40,765 bases of DNA, from the NCBI GenBank assembly GCA_010365215.1, contig JAAFGT010000031.1, positions 1-40,765 on the forward strand, written 5' to 3'. The notes beneath the pieces are model-generated. The model saw only the letters and a list, made by a program, of their open reading frames with translations. It ran no database searches and was not told the DNA's origin. This DNA comes from Acidipila sp. Lineage in GTDB: Bacteria; Acidobacteriota; Terriglobia; Acidiferrales; UBA7541. Shown one piece after another: positions 1 through 7,684 of this stretch. The position numbers and the translations under genes are program-made. The first letter of the stretch is position 1; every line of letters begins with the position of its first letter.

Positions 1-146
1 GTGCCGTAATAAGGCTTGGAGGGATCGTGCGGCTTGGGCTGGCCCTGCGGAGTTGGCGTCGGGCCGGTATGGGGAGGTGCGCTGGGAACGGCGCTAGCCG
101 CTCGGCCGGGAAGCGCGCTGGGATCCGTGTTCGAAACTGTGCTCAA
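1..146 (-). CDS. rpsI: 30S ribosomal protein S9, 5' end only
   Basis: This is the start of ribosomal protein S9, a small-subunit protein whose C-terminal tail reaches the P site; the rest lies beyond the left edge. The visible 48 residues are a Pro/Ala/Ser-rich extension running into PYYGT, which matches the start of the conserved S9 fold (YYGTGRRK in homologues). Most S9 proteins begin only a few residues before this motif, so the extension of about 44 residues is unusual. I chose TTG at 146 because AAGGAGG ends a few bases before it. An in-frame ATG at 167 lacks a ribosome binding site and is the alternative. The gene follows rplM by about 145 bases in the usual rplM-rpsI order. Recognition rests on the order and a short conserved stretch. 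Confidence 0.8.
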   Translation of the reverse strand, partial: MSTVSNTDPSALPGRAASAVPSAPPHTGPTPTPQGQPKPHDPSKPYYG

Positions 147-290
147 AACTCCTCCTTCGACATACATCCCGCAACTAACATCCATCCCTCGAAATTATTC
201 CTGCCGCGATTATCCCCGCCGCGGCAGTTCAACGACGCTCGCGCGGAGGGGCTCCGGCCACCAGGGCCGGATCACTTCGGGAAATTGCCC

Positions 291-740
291 TTACAGCGGG
301 AGCGGCTGGGGGTTCTGCGCCACGTGGCGCTCGAGACCCTTGGCATCCAGATACACGCGAAGCTTCTTGGCGCGGTGCGCGCGAAGCTTATTCTTCGGCA
401 GCATGCCGATGATGGCATCGCGGATGACGAGGTCAGGCCGCGTTTCCATGCGGCGCTTCACGGGAACTTCCTTTAGACCACCGGGGAAACCGCTGTGATG
501 CTGGTAGACCTTCTGCTCGATTTTGCGGCCGGTCAGCTCCACTTTCGCCGCGTTGATGATCACCACATGGTCGCCGCAATCGATATGCGGGGTAAATTGG
601 GGCTTATCCTTGCCGATCAACACCCGTGCCACTCGCGTAGCCAGACGCCCCAGCACCTGCCCGGCGGCGTCGACTACGACCCAATTGTTTCCTGCATGAA
701 GCGCTACGGCCTCCCGGCCGGCTGGCATATACGTCCGCAT
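291..740 (-). CDS. rplM: 50S ribosomal protein L13
   Basis: Ribosomal protein L13, an early-assembly protein of the large subunit that binds 23S rRNA. The 149-residue product has the family features: WVVVDAAGQVLGRLAT near the N-terminus, YTPH-like FTPHIDCGDHVVIINA, the VYQHHSGFPGGLKE segment, and GMLPKNKLRAHRAKKLRVY near the C-terminus. The length is normal (about 140-150). The frame is open to a TTG at 773, but the promoter at 780-808 would place the transcript start almost at that TTG. ATG at 740, starting MRTYMP, fits both the family N-terminus and a normal leader. rpsI follows in the same direction and is probably co-transcribed. Confidence 0.95.
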   Translation of the reverse strand: MRTYMPAGREAVALHAGNNWVVVDAAGQVLGRLATRVARVLIGKDKPQFTPHIDCGDHVVIINAAKVELTGRKIEQKVYQHHSGFPGGLKEVPVKRRMETRPDLVIRDAIIGMLPKNKLRAHRAKKLRVYLDAKGLERHVAQNPQPLPL

Positions 741-779
741 CGCGTTCAGTCGCACCTTTCCCTTGAGAGACAATCGCTA

Positions 780-808
780 AGAATATCGGAACGGTGCACT
801 TCTGTCAA
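780..808 (-). promoter_or_regulatory. sigma-70-type promoter of rplM-rpsI
   Basis: On the minus strand TTGACA (808-803) is followed after exactly 17 bases by TATTCT (785-780). This is close to the housekeeping consensus and lies about 40 bases upstream of the rplM ATG at 740. A perfect 12-base palindrome, TGGAACGTTCCA (840-851), sits about 32 bases upstream of the -35 box and might be an operator; that part is speculation. Confidence 0.7.
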
Positions 809-894
809 TCAGAAGCTCTTTTGACCGCGGAGTGGCCCATGGAACGTTCCAGGAGTGCCCAGAAGTGCGCTGAAACCAAGCGTACTCCGTACAC

Positions 895-2472
895 TCAGTG
901 GATGACGATCGGTCCGGCCTGGTGCCTGGGCTTGCGCATCAAGAAGACCAGGGGCAACAACAACATGAACAGGATCATCAGCACACGGAAAACGTCATTG
1001 TACGACATGATGGCCGCCTGCTGCCGGACCATCCCGGAGACTGCCGCATACGCCTGCTGATTCGCCGTCGCCGAATCCACTCCCCGCGCGATCAAACCGG
1101 CGCGGATACCCTGCAAGGTATTTTGAGCAACCGGATTAAAGCGCGTAATGTGCTCGCCCAGTATGTTGGTATGCATCTGCTGTTTGCGGGTCAAGAGCGT
1201 GGTGACCGTGGCAATCCCGATGCTGGCACCCACGTTGCGCATCAAGTTAAAAAGACTGGTGGCGTTTCCCATCTCTTCTTTGGGCACCGGGTCGTTGGTG
1301 ATCGTAGTCAACGGTATGAATACCAGGCCGACGGCCGCACCCTGCAGGATGAGCGGCCAAAAGAAATTCCAGTAGCCGAAATCCAGGCTTAAATGAGTGA
1401 AGCTGTAATAGCTCAAACTGGAGAATACGATTCCCGCCATCAGCAGGCGTCGCGATTCGATTTTGCTCATCATCAGTCCGACCATGGGCATGGCTATGAA
1501 GGACCCCAGCCCGCGCGGCAGCATGGCTACTCCGGCTTGCAACGCGGGGTAGCCGAGCACCGTTTGCAAAAGCAGCGGGATGAGCACGGTGCTGCCGTAA
1601 AGGACGAAACCGAGAACGGTCATCAGGAACACGCCGGTGGCATAGGTGCGGATGCGGAACACACGCAGGTCCACGATGGGATGATCGGTCTGGAGTTCGC
1701 GGATGACAAACGCAATCAAACCCACGCCGGTCAGCACCGCGAGTGTGATCACGAACCGCGACGCGAACCAGTCCTCTTCCTGGCCTTTGTCGAGCATGAT
1801 CTGCAATGCGCCGATCCCGATCACCAGGAATCCCATACCGAAATAATCGATTTTTTGGGACTTGCGTCCGATATAGGAGGGATCGAACACAAACAGGGAG
1901 ATCATGATCAGGGCAGCGATGCCGATGGGTATGTTGATGTAGAAAATCCAACGCCAACTGTAACTGTCGGTGAGCCATCCGCCGAGCACAGGACCGATCA
2001 GCGGCGCGACCACAATGCCCAGCGCCCAGAACGCCATGGCCTTGCCGCGCTCAGCGGGGGGGAAAACCTCCAGCAGAATTGCCTGGGAAAGCGGCTGCAG
2101 GCCTCCGCCCGCGGCGCCCTGAATGACCCGAAAAATGATAAGCAGCGGCAGGTTGGGAGCGAATCCGCAGAAGAAGGACGCCACGGTAAATCCGGTGACC
2201 GAGGCCATCAGCAGGCGCTTGCGTCCAAAATAATTCGCCAGCCATCCGGTCATCGGCAGAATAATCGCATTGGCTACCAGATAGGAGGTTAACGCCCAGG
2301 TCGCTTCCTCAGGAGTGGCGGAAAGGTTTCCGGCGATATGCGGCAGGGACACGTTGACTACGGTGGTGTCCAGCACTTCCATGAACGTTGCCGCCATGAC
2401 GGCAACCGCGATCATCCACTTGTTGATCGCGATCGCCGCCGGAGGAGCGACGACGTTGGTCACCGCCGGCAT
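895..2472 (-). CDS. emrB: DHA2-family MFS drug:proton antiporter (EmrB type)
   Basis: Inner-membrane component of a tripartite efflux pump, exporting toxic compounds by proton antiport. The 525-residue product has the length and hydrophobic pattern of 14-helix DHA2 transporters. The first helix carries MEVLDTTVVNVSLPHIAG, the typical DHA2 motif with a membrane-embedded Asp. The loop motif GRKRL follows helix 2, and antiporter motif C is visible as APLIGPVLGGW. ATG at 2472 directly follows an in-frame GTG at 2475, and either could be used. It is the last gene of tetR-tolC-emrA-emrB and starts within 11 bases of the end of emrA, which implies translational coupling. The substrate cannot be read from sequence. 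Confidence 0.9.
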   Translation of the reverse strand: MPAVTNVVAPPAAIAINKWMIAVAVMAATFMEVLDTTVVNVSLPHIAGNLSATPEEATWALTSYLVANAIILPMTGWLANYFGRKRLLMASVTGFTVASFFCGFAPNLPLLIIFRVIQGAAGGGLQPLSQAILLEVFPPAERGKAMAFWALGIVVAPLIGPVLGGWLTDSYSWRWIFYINIPIGIAALIMISLFVFDPSYIGRKSQKIDYFGMGFLVIGIGALQIMLDKGQEEDWFASRFVITLAVLTGVGLIAFVIRELQTDHPIVDLRVFRIRTYATGVFLMTVLGFVLYGSTVLIPLLLQTVLGYPALQAGVAMLPRGLGSFIAMPMVGLMMSKIESRRLLMAGIVFSSLSYYSFTHLSLDFGYWNFFWPLILQGAAVGLVFIPLTTITNDPVPKEEMGNATSLFNLMRNVGASIGIATVTTLLTRKQQMHTNILGEHITRFNPVAQNTLQGIRAGLIARGVDSATANQQAYAAVSGMVRQQAAIMSYNDVFRVLMILFMLLLPLVFLMRKPRHQAGPIVIH

Positions 2473-2482
2473 CACCGCGCGC

Positions 2483-3691
2483 TCACTTGGTCATGACGGT
2501 CGGAGCGACCGACATGCCGGGGCGCAACAGATGCTGCGGATCCTGCCCCTTTTCAAATACCAGCTTCACCGGCACGCGCTGCACCACCTTGACGTAGTTG
2601 CCGGTGGCATTTTCGGGAGGAAGCAGGCTGAAGCGCGCCCCGGTAGCAGCGCCAATGCTGTCCACGTGGGCGCGATAGTCGCGGTTGTAAGCGTCCACGT
2701 GGATCGTCGCGGGCTGGCCGGGGTGCATGTTCTTCAGTTGATTTTCCTTGAAGTTGACGGTGACCCAGATGTCATCCAATGGCACGATTGCCATAAGAGG
2801 TTGGCCGGGCTGCACGATTTGCCCTAGCTGAACATTCTCTTTTTTGCTGATCACGCCGCTCACCGCGGCCCTGATGACGGTGTACTCGAGGTTGAGCTGG
2901 GCCTGGCGCACCGCTGCTTCGGCCTCCTGGACGGCCGCGCCTGCGCCGCTGGCGCGCGCCTCGGTAACCGCCACCTGCTGCGGAGCCGTTTGCGCGGCAC
3001 TCACCTGCGATTCGGCTTGGGTGACGCGGCTCTGCGCGACGGCTACCCCCGCCTGGCGCGATGCGACCGCGGCACGCGCGGCCTTCTCGGCGGCCACCGC
3101 CGCGTCGTACTGCTGCCGCGGAATCTCGTCGTTCTTAACCAGTTCCGCGTAACGCCGCACGTCGGCGGCGGCCTTCTCGTAGTTGGCCTCGGCTTCGGCC
3201 TGCCGCGCGCGGGCATCCGCGACTTCTGTGGAAGCTGCCTGTGCCGCAGCTTTTACATTGCCCAACTGGCTCGCGGTATTGGTAGTGGTAATCGGCACGG
3301 CGGCGCGCGCAGCATGGGCCGTGGCCCGCGCGTCAGCCAGTTGCGCCTCGGCCTTCTGCAAGGCCACCTGGTAATCGCGCGGGTCCAGCTCCACCAGGAC
3401 GGCGCCTGCTTCCACCTGCTGGTTATCCTGAGCATTGATCTTTATTACCGTTCCTGAAACGCGCGAGCCTGCAGGAACGATGTTGCCGTCAATCTGGGCA
3501 TCGTCAGTCGATTCACGAGTGGCGTAATGCTTGCGGAGAAAATACGCCGCTACCGCAAGAGCGACGACCAGGAATAGCAAGGCCCATTTCGCCTGAGGAT
3601 GCTCCTGGAAATAGGACCGTGCCGGTTCGGGTTCGGAGCGGCGCTGCTCCTCCCCTTTTTGCTGTGCCGGTAGGATCTCTTGTTCCGCCAT
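2483..3691 (-). CDS. emrA: HlyD/EmrA-family periplasmic adaptor
   Basis: Membrane-fusion protein that links the MFS pump to the outer-membrane channel. The 402 residues comprise a cytoplasmic tail, one membrane anchor (about residues 36-52), a lipoyl-like half starting near TDDAQIDGNIVPAGSRVSGTV, and a long Ala/Gln/Glu-rich coiled-coil hairpin (about 110-270). The second lipoyl half (YTVIRAAVSGVISKKENVQLGQ region) and a beta-barrel containing VTVNFKENQLKNMHPGQPATI follow. These are typical EmrA features. The ATG follows the tolC stop codon within 2 bases, with GGAGG upstream, so the two genes are coupled. Confidence 0.92.
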   Translation of the reverse strand: MAEQEILPAQQKGEEQRRSEPEPARSYFQEHPQAKWALLFLVVALAVAAYFLRKHYATRESTDDAQIDGNIVPAGSRVSGTVIKINAQDNQQVEAGAVLVELDPRDYQVALQKAEAQLADARATAHAARAAVPITTTNTASQLGNVKAAAQAASTEVADARARQAEAEANYEKAAADVRRYAELVKNDEIPRQQYDAAVAAEKAARAAVASRQAGVAVAQSRVTQAESQVSAAQTAPQQVAVTEARASGAGAAVQEAEAAVRQAQLNLEYTVIRAAVSGVISKKENVQLGQIVQPGQPLMAIVPLDDIWVTVNFKENQLKNMHPGQPATIHVDAYNRDYRAHVDSIGAATGARFSLLPPENATGNYVKVVQRVPVKLVFEKGQDPQHLLRPGMSVAPTVMTK

Positions 3692-3693
3692 GA

Positions 3694-5181
3694 TTACTTC
3701 CCTCCGAAAAATTGCTTGATGGTCTGTTCGGCGATGCCGGCGGCGCGTGCCAGCGTAGCTTTGGCCACGTTATGCGCATAGACGCTGGTGATGTAGGTAT
3801 CCGTCGCGTTAGCCACCGCCTCCTGCGCCTGCACTACCTCTAAGGTATTTGCCACTCCCGCCATCAGGCGGTGGCGCGCCTGTTTCAGTTGCTCGTTGGC
3901 AAGGTTCACCGTGCTCTCTGCCACTTGCACCCGTTGGGACGCGGTATTCAGATCGAGGAGCGCGGTGCGGAGATCGCTTTCGATGTCGCTGCGCAGGGCC
4001 CCGAGCTGCGCATTGCGCTGCTGCAGCAGGGAGTCGGCTTGCAGTATGTCGGCGCGGGCGCGCCCCCCTTGAAAAATGGGAACCATAAGCGAGGCAGAGG
4101 CCGTGAAGGTTCCGTGAGAATTGCCGGGCTTCGGCCCGATGTCGCCGTAGTCGCCGTTGAGCCGGACGGTAGGCAATCTCTCCGCTTGCGCGGCTTTCTT
4201 GGCCAGTTCGGCGGCGCGCACCAGGGCCTGAAGCTGTTGGTAGTCCGCGCGATTGCGGAAGGACTCCTCCAAAACCGCCTCCAACTTTACGGCAGGCGCT
4301 TGGTGATAGGGAACCGTGTCCGTGGCCACGAAGGACTGCCCCAAGGGCAACCCGATGGCGCGGGCCAATGCCAACTTTTGCTTCTCCAGGTCGTTTTCCA
4401 CCGCCAGCAACCGTTGCTGTTGTACCTGCATTTCCACTTGCGCGCGCAGCACATCAATGCCCGCAGCAACTCCGGCTTTGTCCAAGTCAATCGCCTGGCG
4501 GTAGACGGCATCGGCGCCGGCGAGCTGCGCGCGAGCGGCATCCGCGCGGGACTTATCCGCGACGATTTGCAAATAGAAATTGGTGACCACGAGCACTACC
4601 ATTTCGCGAGCATCCTGGTAGGAATATTCGGCAGCTTTGACAGCCTCACCGGCGGCGCGGGTATTCTGCACTGCCTTCCAATCCACCAGGACCTGCGAAT
4701 AGAACAGACGCGCGTCGAACAGCGCAAAGGGCCCGACAATCGAGCGTGTGTTCGGAAAGCTGCCGGGCGAGAATCCAAACGCCGCCAGATTGACTTGCTG
4801 CGCTGTTTCCGAAACGTCCCCTTTGAGATTGGGCAGCAAGTCGCTTAAATACCGCAAACGCTCCGCGCGGGCGGCCCGGGTTCCCTGCCCTCCCAGTAGC
4901 AAGGCCAGGTTCTGCCGCAGGCCCCGGTCGAGGGCGTCGGGCAAAGAGAGCTGCAGTGTTTCAGGCGCGGCCTTCCCCACGGGGACGGCGCTCAGCAGAG
5001 CGCCTTGCGCCTGCGGAGTCCCGGGAATCTGCCCTGGCAGCATTGCCGTGGTTTCGCCTGCGGGTTCGGTTACCGGGGATCCCGAGAACGGCTTGGTTTG
5101 TGCCGAGGCGGTACTTATTGCAATCAAACTCCACCAGAAAATGCACGCTGGGCAAAGAAGCCGATTCCAAGCGGTCGTCAC
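3694..5181 (-). CDS. TolC-family outer-membrane efflux channel
   Basis: Outer-membrane factor of the tripartite pump. The 495-residue protein begins with a signal peptide, probably cut after STASA at residue 27. Two similar outer-membrane-efflux halves follow, with long Ala/Gln/Leu-rich helices; segments such as ARAEL/AAQAERLPTVRLNGDYG and ANEQLKQARHRLMAGVANTLEVVQAQ are typical of the second half. The start is GTG at 5181, which overlaps the tetR stop by four bases (GTGA). Its place between the repressor gene and the adaptor gene means this organism carries a dedicated TolC for this pump. Confidence 0.9.
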   Translation of the reverse strand: MTTAWNRLLCPACIFWWSLIAISTASAQTKPFSGSPVTEPAGETTAMLPGQIPGTPQAQGALLSAVPVGKAAPETLQLSLPDALDRGLRQNLALLLGGQGTRAARAERLRYLSDLLPNLKGDVSETAQQVNLAAFGFSPGSFPNTRSIVGPFALFDARLFYSQVLVDWKAVQNTRAAGEAVKAAEYSYQDAREMVVLVVTNFYLQIVADKSRADAARAQLAGADAVYRQAIDLDKAGVAAGIDVLRAQVEMQVQQQRLLAVENDLEKQKLALARAIGLPLGQSFVATDTVPYHQAPAVKLEAVLEESFRNRADYQQLQALVRAAELAKKAAQAERLPTVRLNGDYGDIGPKPGNSHGTFTASASLMVPIFQGGRARADILQADSLLQQRNAQLGALRSDIESDLRTALLDLNTASQRVQVAESTVNLANEQLKQARHRLMAGVANTLEVVQAQEAVANATDTYITSVYAHNVAKATLARAAGIAEQTIKQFFGGK

Positions 5182-5879
5182 TGAACTGTCCCCCTTCGTA
5201 GACTTGCCCTTCGCCCCTTTGCGGTGAACAGGGCCGCGCCGATCGTTTCCAGCACAGCTTTTCGCCTCGCCGCGACACGCTGCGAACTCAGGGGATCGTA
5301 GCCATTGACTGCCTCGATGTATGCGCTGCTGGTGAAGTACATGACGATAACGGCGGATATGGTCAGTATGAAATCCGGGCTCACTTTGCGGAATTGCCCG
5401 GTCTTGTGACCTTCCTCGAGCAGCTGCAGGAGCGCCCGATGGACCGGTCGAGCGTAGGTGGTGGCCAGACGCTTAAACGAAGCGGAGCCCAGATGCCCGA
5501 GTTGCATCATTTCCTGTTGCACCAGCCGGGGACGAACGGGCAGTTCGGCGACGAAGTCGAAAAAGTTTTCCAGGTAGTTGCGCAACCTGCGGGCCGGGGC
5601 GTCCGCTGCACCCATGCCCAGCGAGACGCGCCGCGCCCATTCCGCAAAAACCTGCTCCAGTACTGCCTCGTAAAGCCTCTCTTTGGTCTTAAAATAGTAA
5701 TAAAGAAGCGCAATATTTACCCTGGCGGCTCGCGCGATGGCTTTCGTGCGCGCACCAGCAAATCCCAGCCGGGCAAATTCCAGAGTGGCGGCTTGCAAGA
5801 TGGCATCCCGGGCCTCGATTTCGGCAACCTGGCTACCCTGGCGCTGTTCCCCTGGCCGGCTTATCGTTTTCGCAATCAC
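5178..5879 (-). CDS. TetR/AcrR-family transcriptional repressor
   Basis: Likely the ligand-responsive repressor of the efflux operon, of which it is the first gene. The N-terminal helix-turn-helix (about residues 26-68) is clear: AILQAATLEFARLGFAG, then TKAIARAARVNIALLYYYFKTKERLY. The C-terminal part (about 80-220) is a variable ligand-binding domain, here with a TetR_C-type region beginning FAEWARR. The start is GTG at 5879, preceded by a purine-rich stretch. The adjacent promoter carries a palindrome over its -10 region (5955-5970), which fits self-repression that also controls the three pump genes. The inducer is unknown. Confidence 0.9.
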   Translation of the reverse strand: MIAKTISRPGEQRQGSQVAEIEARDAILQAATLEFARLGFAGARTKAIARAARVNIALLYYYFKTKERLYEAVLEQVFAEWARRVSLGMGAADAPARRLRNYLENFFDFVAELPVRPRLVQQEMMQLGHLGSASFKRLATTYARPVHRALLQLLEEGHKTGQFRKVSPDFILTISAVIVMYFTSSAYIEAVNGYDPLSSQRVAARRKAVLETIGAALFTAKGRRASLRRGTVQ

Positions 5880-5954
5880 GATTCAAAACCTCTTCCCCAG
5901 GAGAGCTGGCAAGCGACGTGCGGGCTAGCCCTCGCACCGCACTTTCCTCATCCT

Positions 5955-5995
5955 AAGTAAGTACTTAATTTAAACTATTCGAGACTAGGAGTCAA
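5955..5995 (-). promoter_or_regulatory. promoter and TetR-type operator of the efflux operon
   Basis: On the minus strand TTGACT (5995-5990) and TAAATT (5972-5967) are separated by 17 bases and form a promoter. A perfect 10-base palindrome, TAAGTACTTA (5958-5967), overlaps the end of the -10 box. It extends to 16 bases with one mismatched pair (5955-5970). This is where a TetR-family dimer would block transcription of its own operon. The promoter is read from sequence; binding by the adjacent TetR is inferred. Confidence 0.65.
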
Positions 5996-6019
5996 ATCAG
6001 CGCCCTGGGGAGCACAGAA

Positions 6020-6373
6020 TTACTTTCCAGACCGGTAGAAAATCACGCGAACCTTTTCGAGAGTGACCAGTCCTCCGCCCAGCATCACGTCCAGCTTGGG
6101 AAGCATGGCCTCGATGCGCGCGGCATCTTCCACCACCTCAATGACGATAGGGAGATCCTGCGAGAGCCGCAGCAGCTTATCGGTGTGATAAATGCTTGAC
6201 GACCCGTAGCCCCCGACGCCCTTCAGAACGGTGGCGCCGGAAAACCCTTCTCGCCGGAACATCTCGATGATGACCTGGTAGAGCGGCCGGCCTTCGCAGC
6301 GGTCCGATTCGCCGATATGGATGCGCATCAGCGTGCGCTCTCCTTCGAAACGTTGTGTTTCTTTGGTTTCCAT
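6020..6373 (-). CDS. DUF190-family protein linked to CrcB
   Basis: A small cytosolic protein of 117 residues in the DUF190 family, whose fold resembles PII signal proteins. Visible family features are LMRIHIGESDRCEGRPLYQVIIEMFRREG, a glycine-rich turn GATVLKGVGGYG, and LPIVIEVVEDAARIEAMLPKLD. DUF190 genes often lie beside crcB, as here: the ATG follows the crcB stop by 9 bases with GGAGG in front. It is therefore under the same fluoride riboswitch. A role in fluoride response or in regulating the channel is inferred from this linkage; no biochemical activity can be read from the sequence. Confidence 0.85.
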   Translation of the reverse strand: METKETQRFEGERTLMRIHIGESDRCEGRPLYQVIIEMFRREGFSGATVLKGVGGYGSSSIYHTDKLLRLSQDLPIVIEVVEDAARIEAMLPKLDVMLGGGLVTLEKVRVIFYRSGK

Positions 6374-6382
6374 GATGCCCTC

Positions 6383-6754
6383 CTACATCCGGTTGGCCAG
6401 GCGGATCCCCGCCCAGGTCAATAGCAGGCCCACGCTGACGCTCAGCGCCACGTACACCGTGGCGCGCTGCCACTCGCCATCCTCCAGCATTTTTATCGTT
6501 TCCCAACCGAAACTCGAAAATGTGGTGAACCCGCCGAAGAAACCGATTGTGATGGCCATTCGCCAGTCGGGAGAAATCACCAGATGATTTAAAGTAAACT
6601 GGCCGATCAGTCCCACAAACAGACAGCCGGATAGATTTACCGCCAGCGTGCCGGTCGGAAACGTACCGGGCGTGCGGAACTGCACCAGACCCTGCAGGCC
6701 GTAACGCGCCAGCGTTCCGATCGCCCCGAAAGCCATGATCCAAAAGATGCGCAC
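6383..6754 (-). CDS. crcB: CrcB/Fluc fluoride channel
   Basis: Fluoride exporter of the inner membrane (Fluc/CrcB), which works as an antiparallel dimer to let fluoride leak out. The 123 residues form four hydrophobic segments. Signatures are GAIGTLARYGLQ, the PTGTLAVNLSGCLFVGLI stretch with the conserved Asn, and GFFGGFTTFSSFGWET, which holds the conserved Phe and Thr/Ser residues lining the pore. The start is GTG at 6754 with AAGGACGG upstream. Regulation is explicit in the sequence: a fluoride riboswitch and terminator lie between 6922 and 6810. The DUF190 gene is next in the operon. Confidence 0.95.
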   Translation of the reverse strand: MRIFWIMAFGAIGTLARYGLQGLVQFRTPGTFPTGTLAVNLSGCLFVGLIGQFTLNHLVISPDWRMAITIGFFGGFTTFSSFGWETIKMLEDGEWQRATVYVALSVSVGLLLTWAGIRLANRM

Positions 6755-6809
6755 GATAATTCCGTCCTTTCGGAAACTCCCTGAAATATTTCAAGAAGCT
6801 ACTGACGCC

Positions 6810-6846
6810 AAAAAAAACTCCTGGATGCCCAATGGCAGCCAGGAGT
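6810..6846 (-). terminator. intrinsic terminator of the fluoride riboswitch
   Basis: The minus strand carries ACTCCTGG and CCAGGAGT, a perfect 8-base stem (6846-6839 with 6824-6817), followed by an 8-T run. The ascending arm overlaps the ATGACTCCT 3' end of the riboswitch aptamer. Fluoride binding would therefore be expected to prevent terminator formation and allow crcB transcription. Confidence 0.85.
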
Positions 6847-6922
6847 CATCAGCTTGTCCCGCCCGGGTCCCTCAGCACCCCGGGCAAGACGCGCATTCTG
6901 GGTGAACCCCATCACCCTTAAG
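6843..6922 (-). promoter_or_regulatory. fluoride riboswitch (crcB motif)
   Basis: Read on the minus strand, the leader contains GGGTGATGGGGTTCACCC (6917-6900), which matches the fluoride aptamer's GGNGATGGNGTTCNCC block. A G/C-rich stem with arms GCCCGGG and CCCGGGC and the 3' segment CTGATGACTCCT (about 6853-6842) follow. This is the conserved order of the crcB RNA motif. It lies about 90 bases upstream of crcB and directly before an intrinsic terminator. The outer boundaries are approximate. Identification is from consensus elements, without a covariance search. Confidence 0.9.
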
Positions 6923-6970
6923 TTGTGTGCCGGACCAGGCGGTCGAAATCGCCACCCGGCGGCGCGTCCG

Positions 6971-7510
6971 CTAGCCTACGCGAGCGGTGCGCGCCTTGTC
7001 GGTCTCGCCTTCACGGGTAATCTCGATGGACCCTTTGAAGTAGGCGCCATCCTCGATCATAATCCGCGCGGTGGAAAGATCGCCGATCACCGAGCCATCC
7101 TTCTTGATCTCGATGCGATCACGGGCGCGCAGATTTCCCTTCACGCTCCCATAGATGATGATCTCGCGCGCGGCCAGGTCCGCGCTGACCTTGGCGGTGG
7201 GGCCGACGGTAAGCTTGCGCTCTTCCAGATTGACCGTGCCTTCCACCGTGCCGTGCAGTTCCAGATCTTCGTTGCCGGTGATCTCTCCCTTGATGTGCAG
7301 GCTCGGGCCCACACGCGCCATGCCGCCCGGCGCGGTGACGGCTGGCCGGTTCGCTTCTACGGTATTAATGCTCATGATGGTCTCCTCGGGTTCTGCCGGC
7401 GCCGGACGCTCGGCGATCGCTGTGGCCGTTGCTGTTCCTGTAGCCGCACCGCTTGTCGATGGCCGCGCTGGCAGTGGCGGCGTTTCCTGCTTCTTATTTT
7501 CTCCCCACAT
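6971..7510 (-). CDS. bactofilin (polymer-forming cytoskeletal protein)
   Basis: Bactofilins polymerise without nucleotides into filaments that place cell-wall enzymes or other proteins. The 179-residue product has a disordered Pro/Ala/Thr-rich N-terminus (1-66), the bactofilin right-handed beta-helix (about 68-165), and a short charged tail. The core shows repeated turns such as LHIKGEITGNEDLELHGTVEG, GPTAKVSADLAAREI and YGSVKGNLRARDRIEI. The frame is open to 7603, but I chose ATG at 7510 because AGGAGG lies 4 bases upstream and MWGENKK is a normal bactofilin start. It stands alone; no M23 peptidase is adjacent, although one lies 8 kb away. Confidence 0.88.
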   Translation of the reverse strand: MWGENKKQETPPLPARPSTSGAATGTATATAIAERPAPAEPEETIMSINTVEANRPAVTAPGGMARVGPSLHIKGEITGNEDLELHGTVEGTVNLEERKLTVGPTAKVSADLAAREIIIYGSVKGNLRARDRIEIKKDGSVIGDLSTARIMIEDGAYFKGSIEITREGETDKARTARVG

Positions 7511-7684
7511 GATGCCTCCTGTTGTGAAAAACGCACGACTACAGGCTGAGCGGGGCTGGGGTGTTCCAGAGGGTATGACGAGGCGAGGTCCCGGAGCAAG
7601 CAAAAACAGATAAAAGGTGTTACGCGATTGGTGACACGGGGGGATGCGTCAAAACGTCTGGAAACTGCCAGCCGCCAGATGCCG

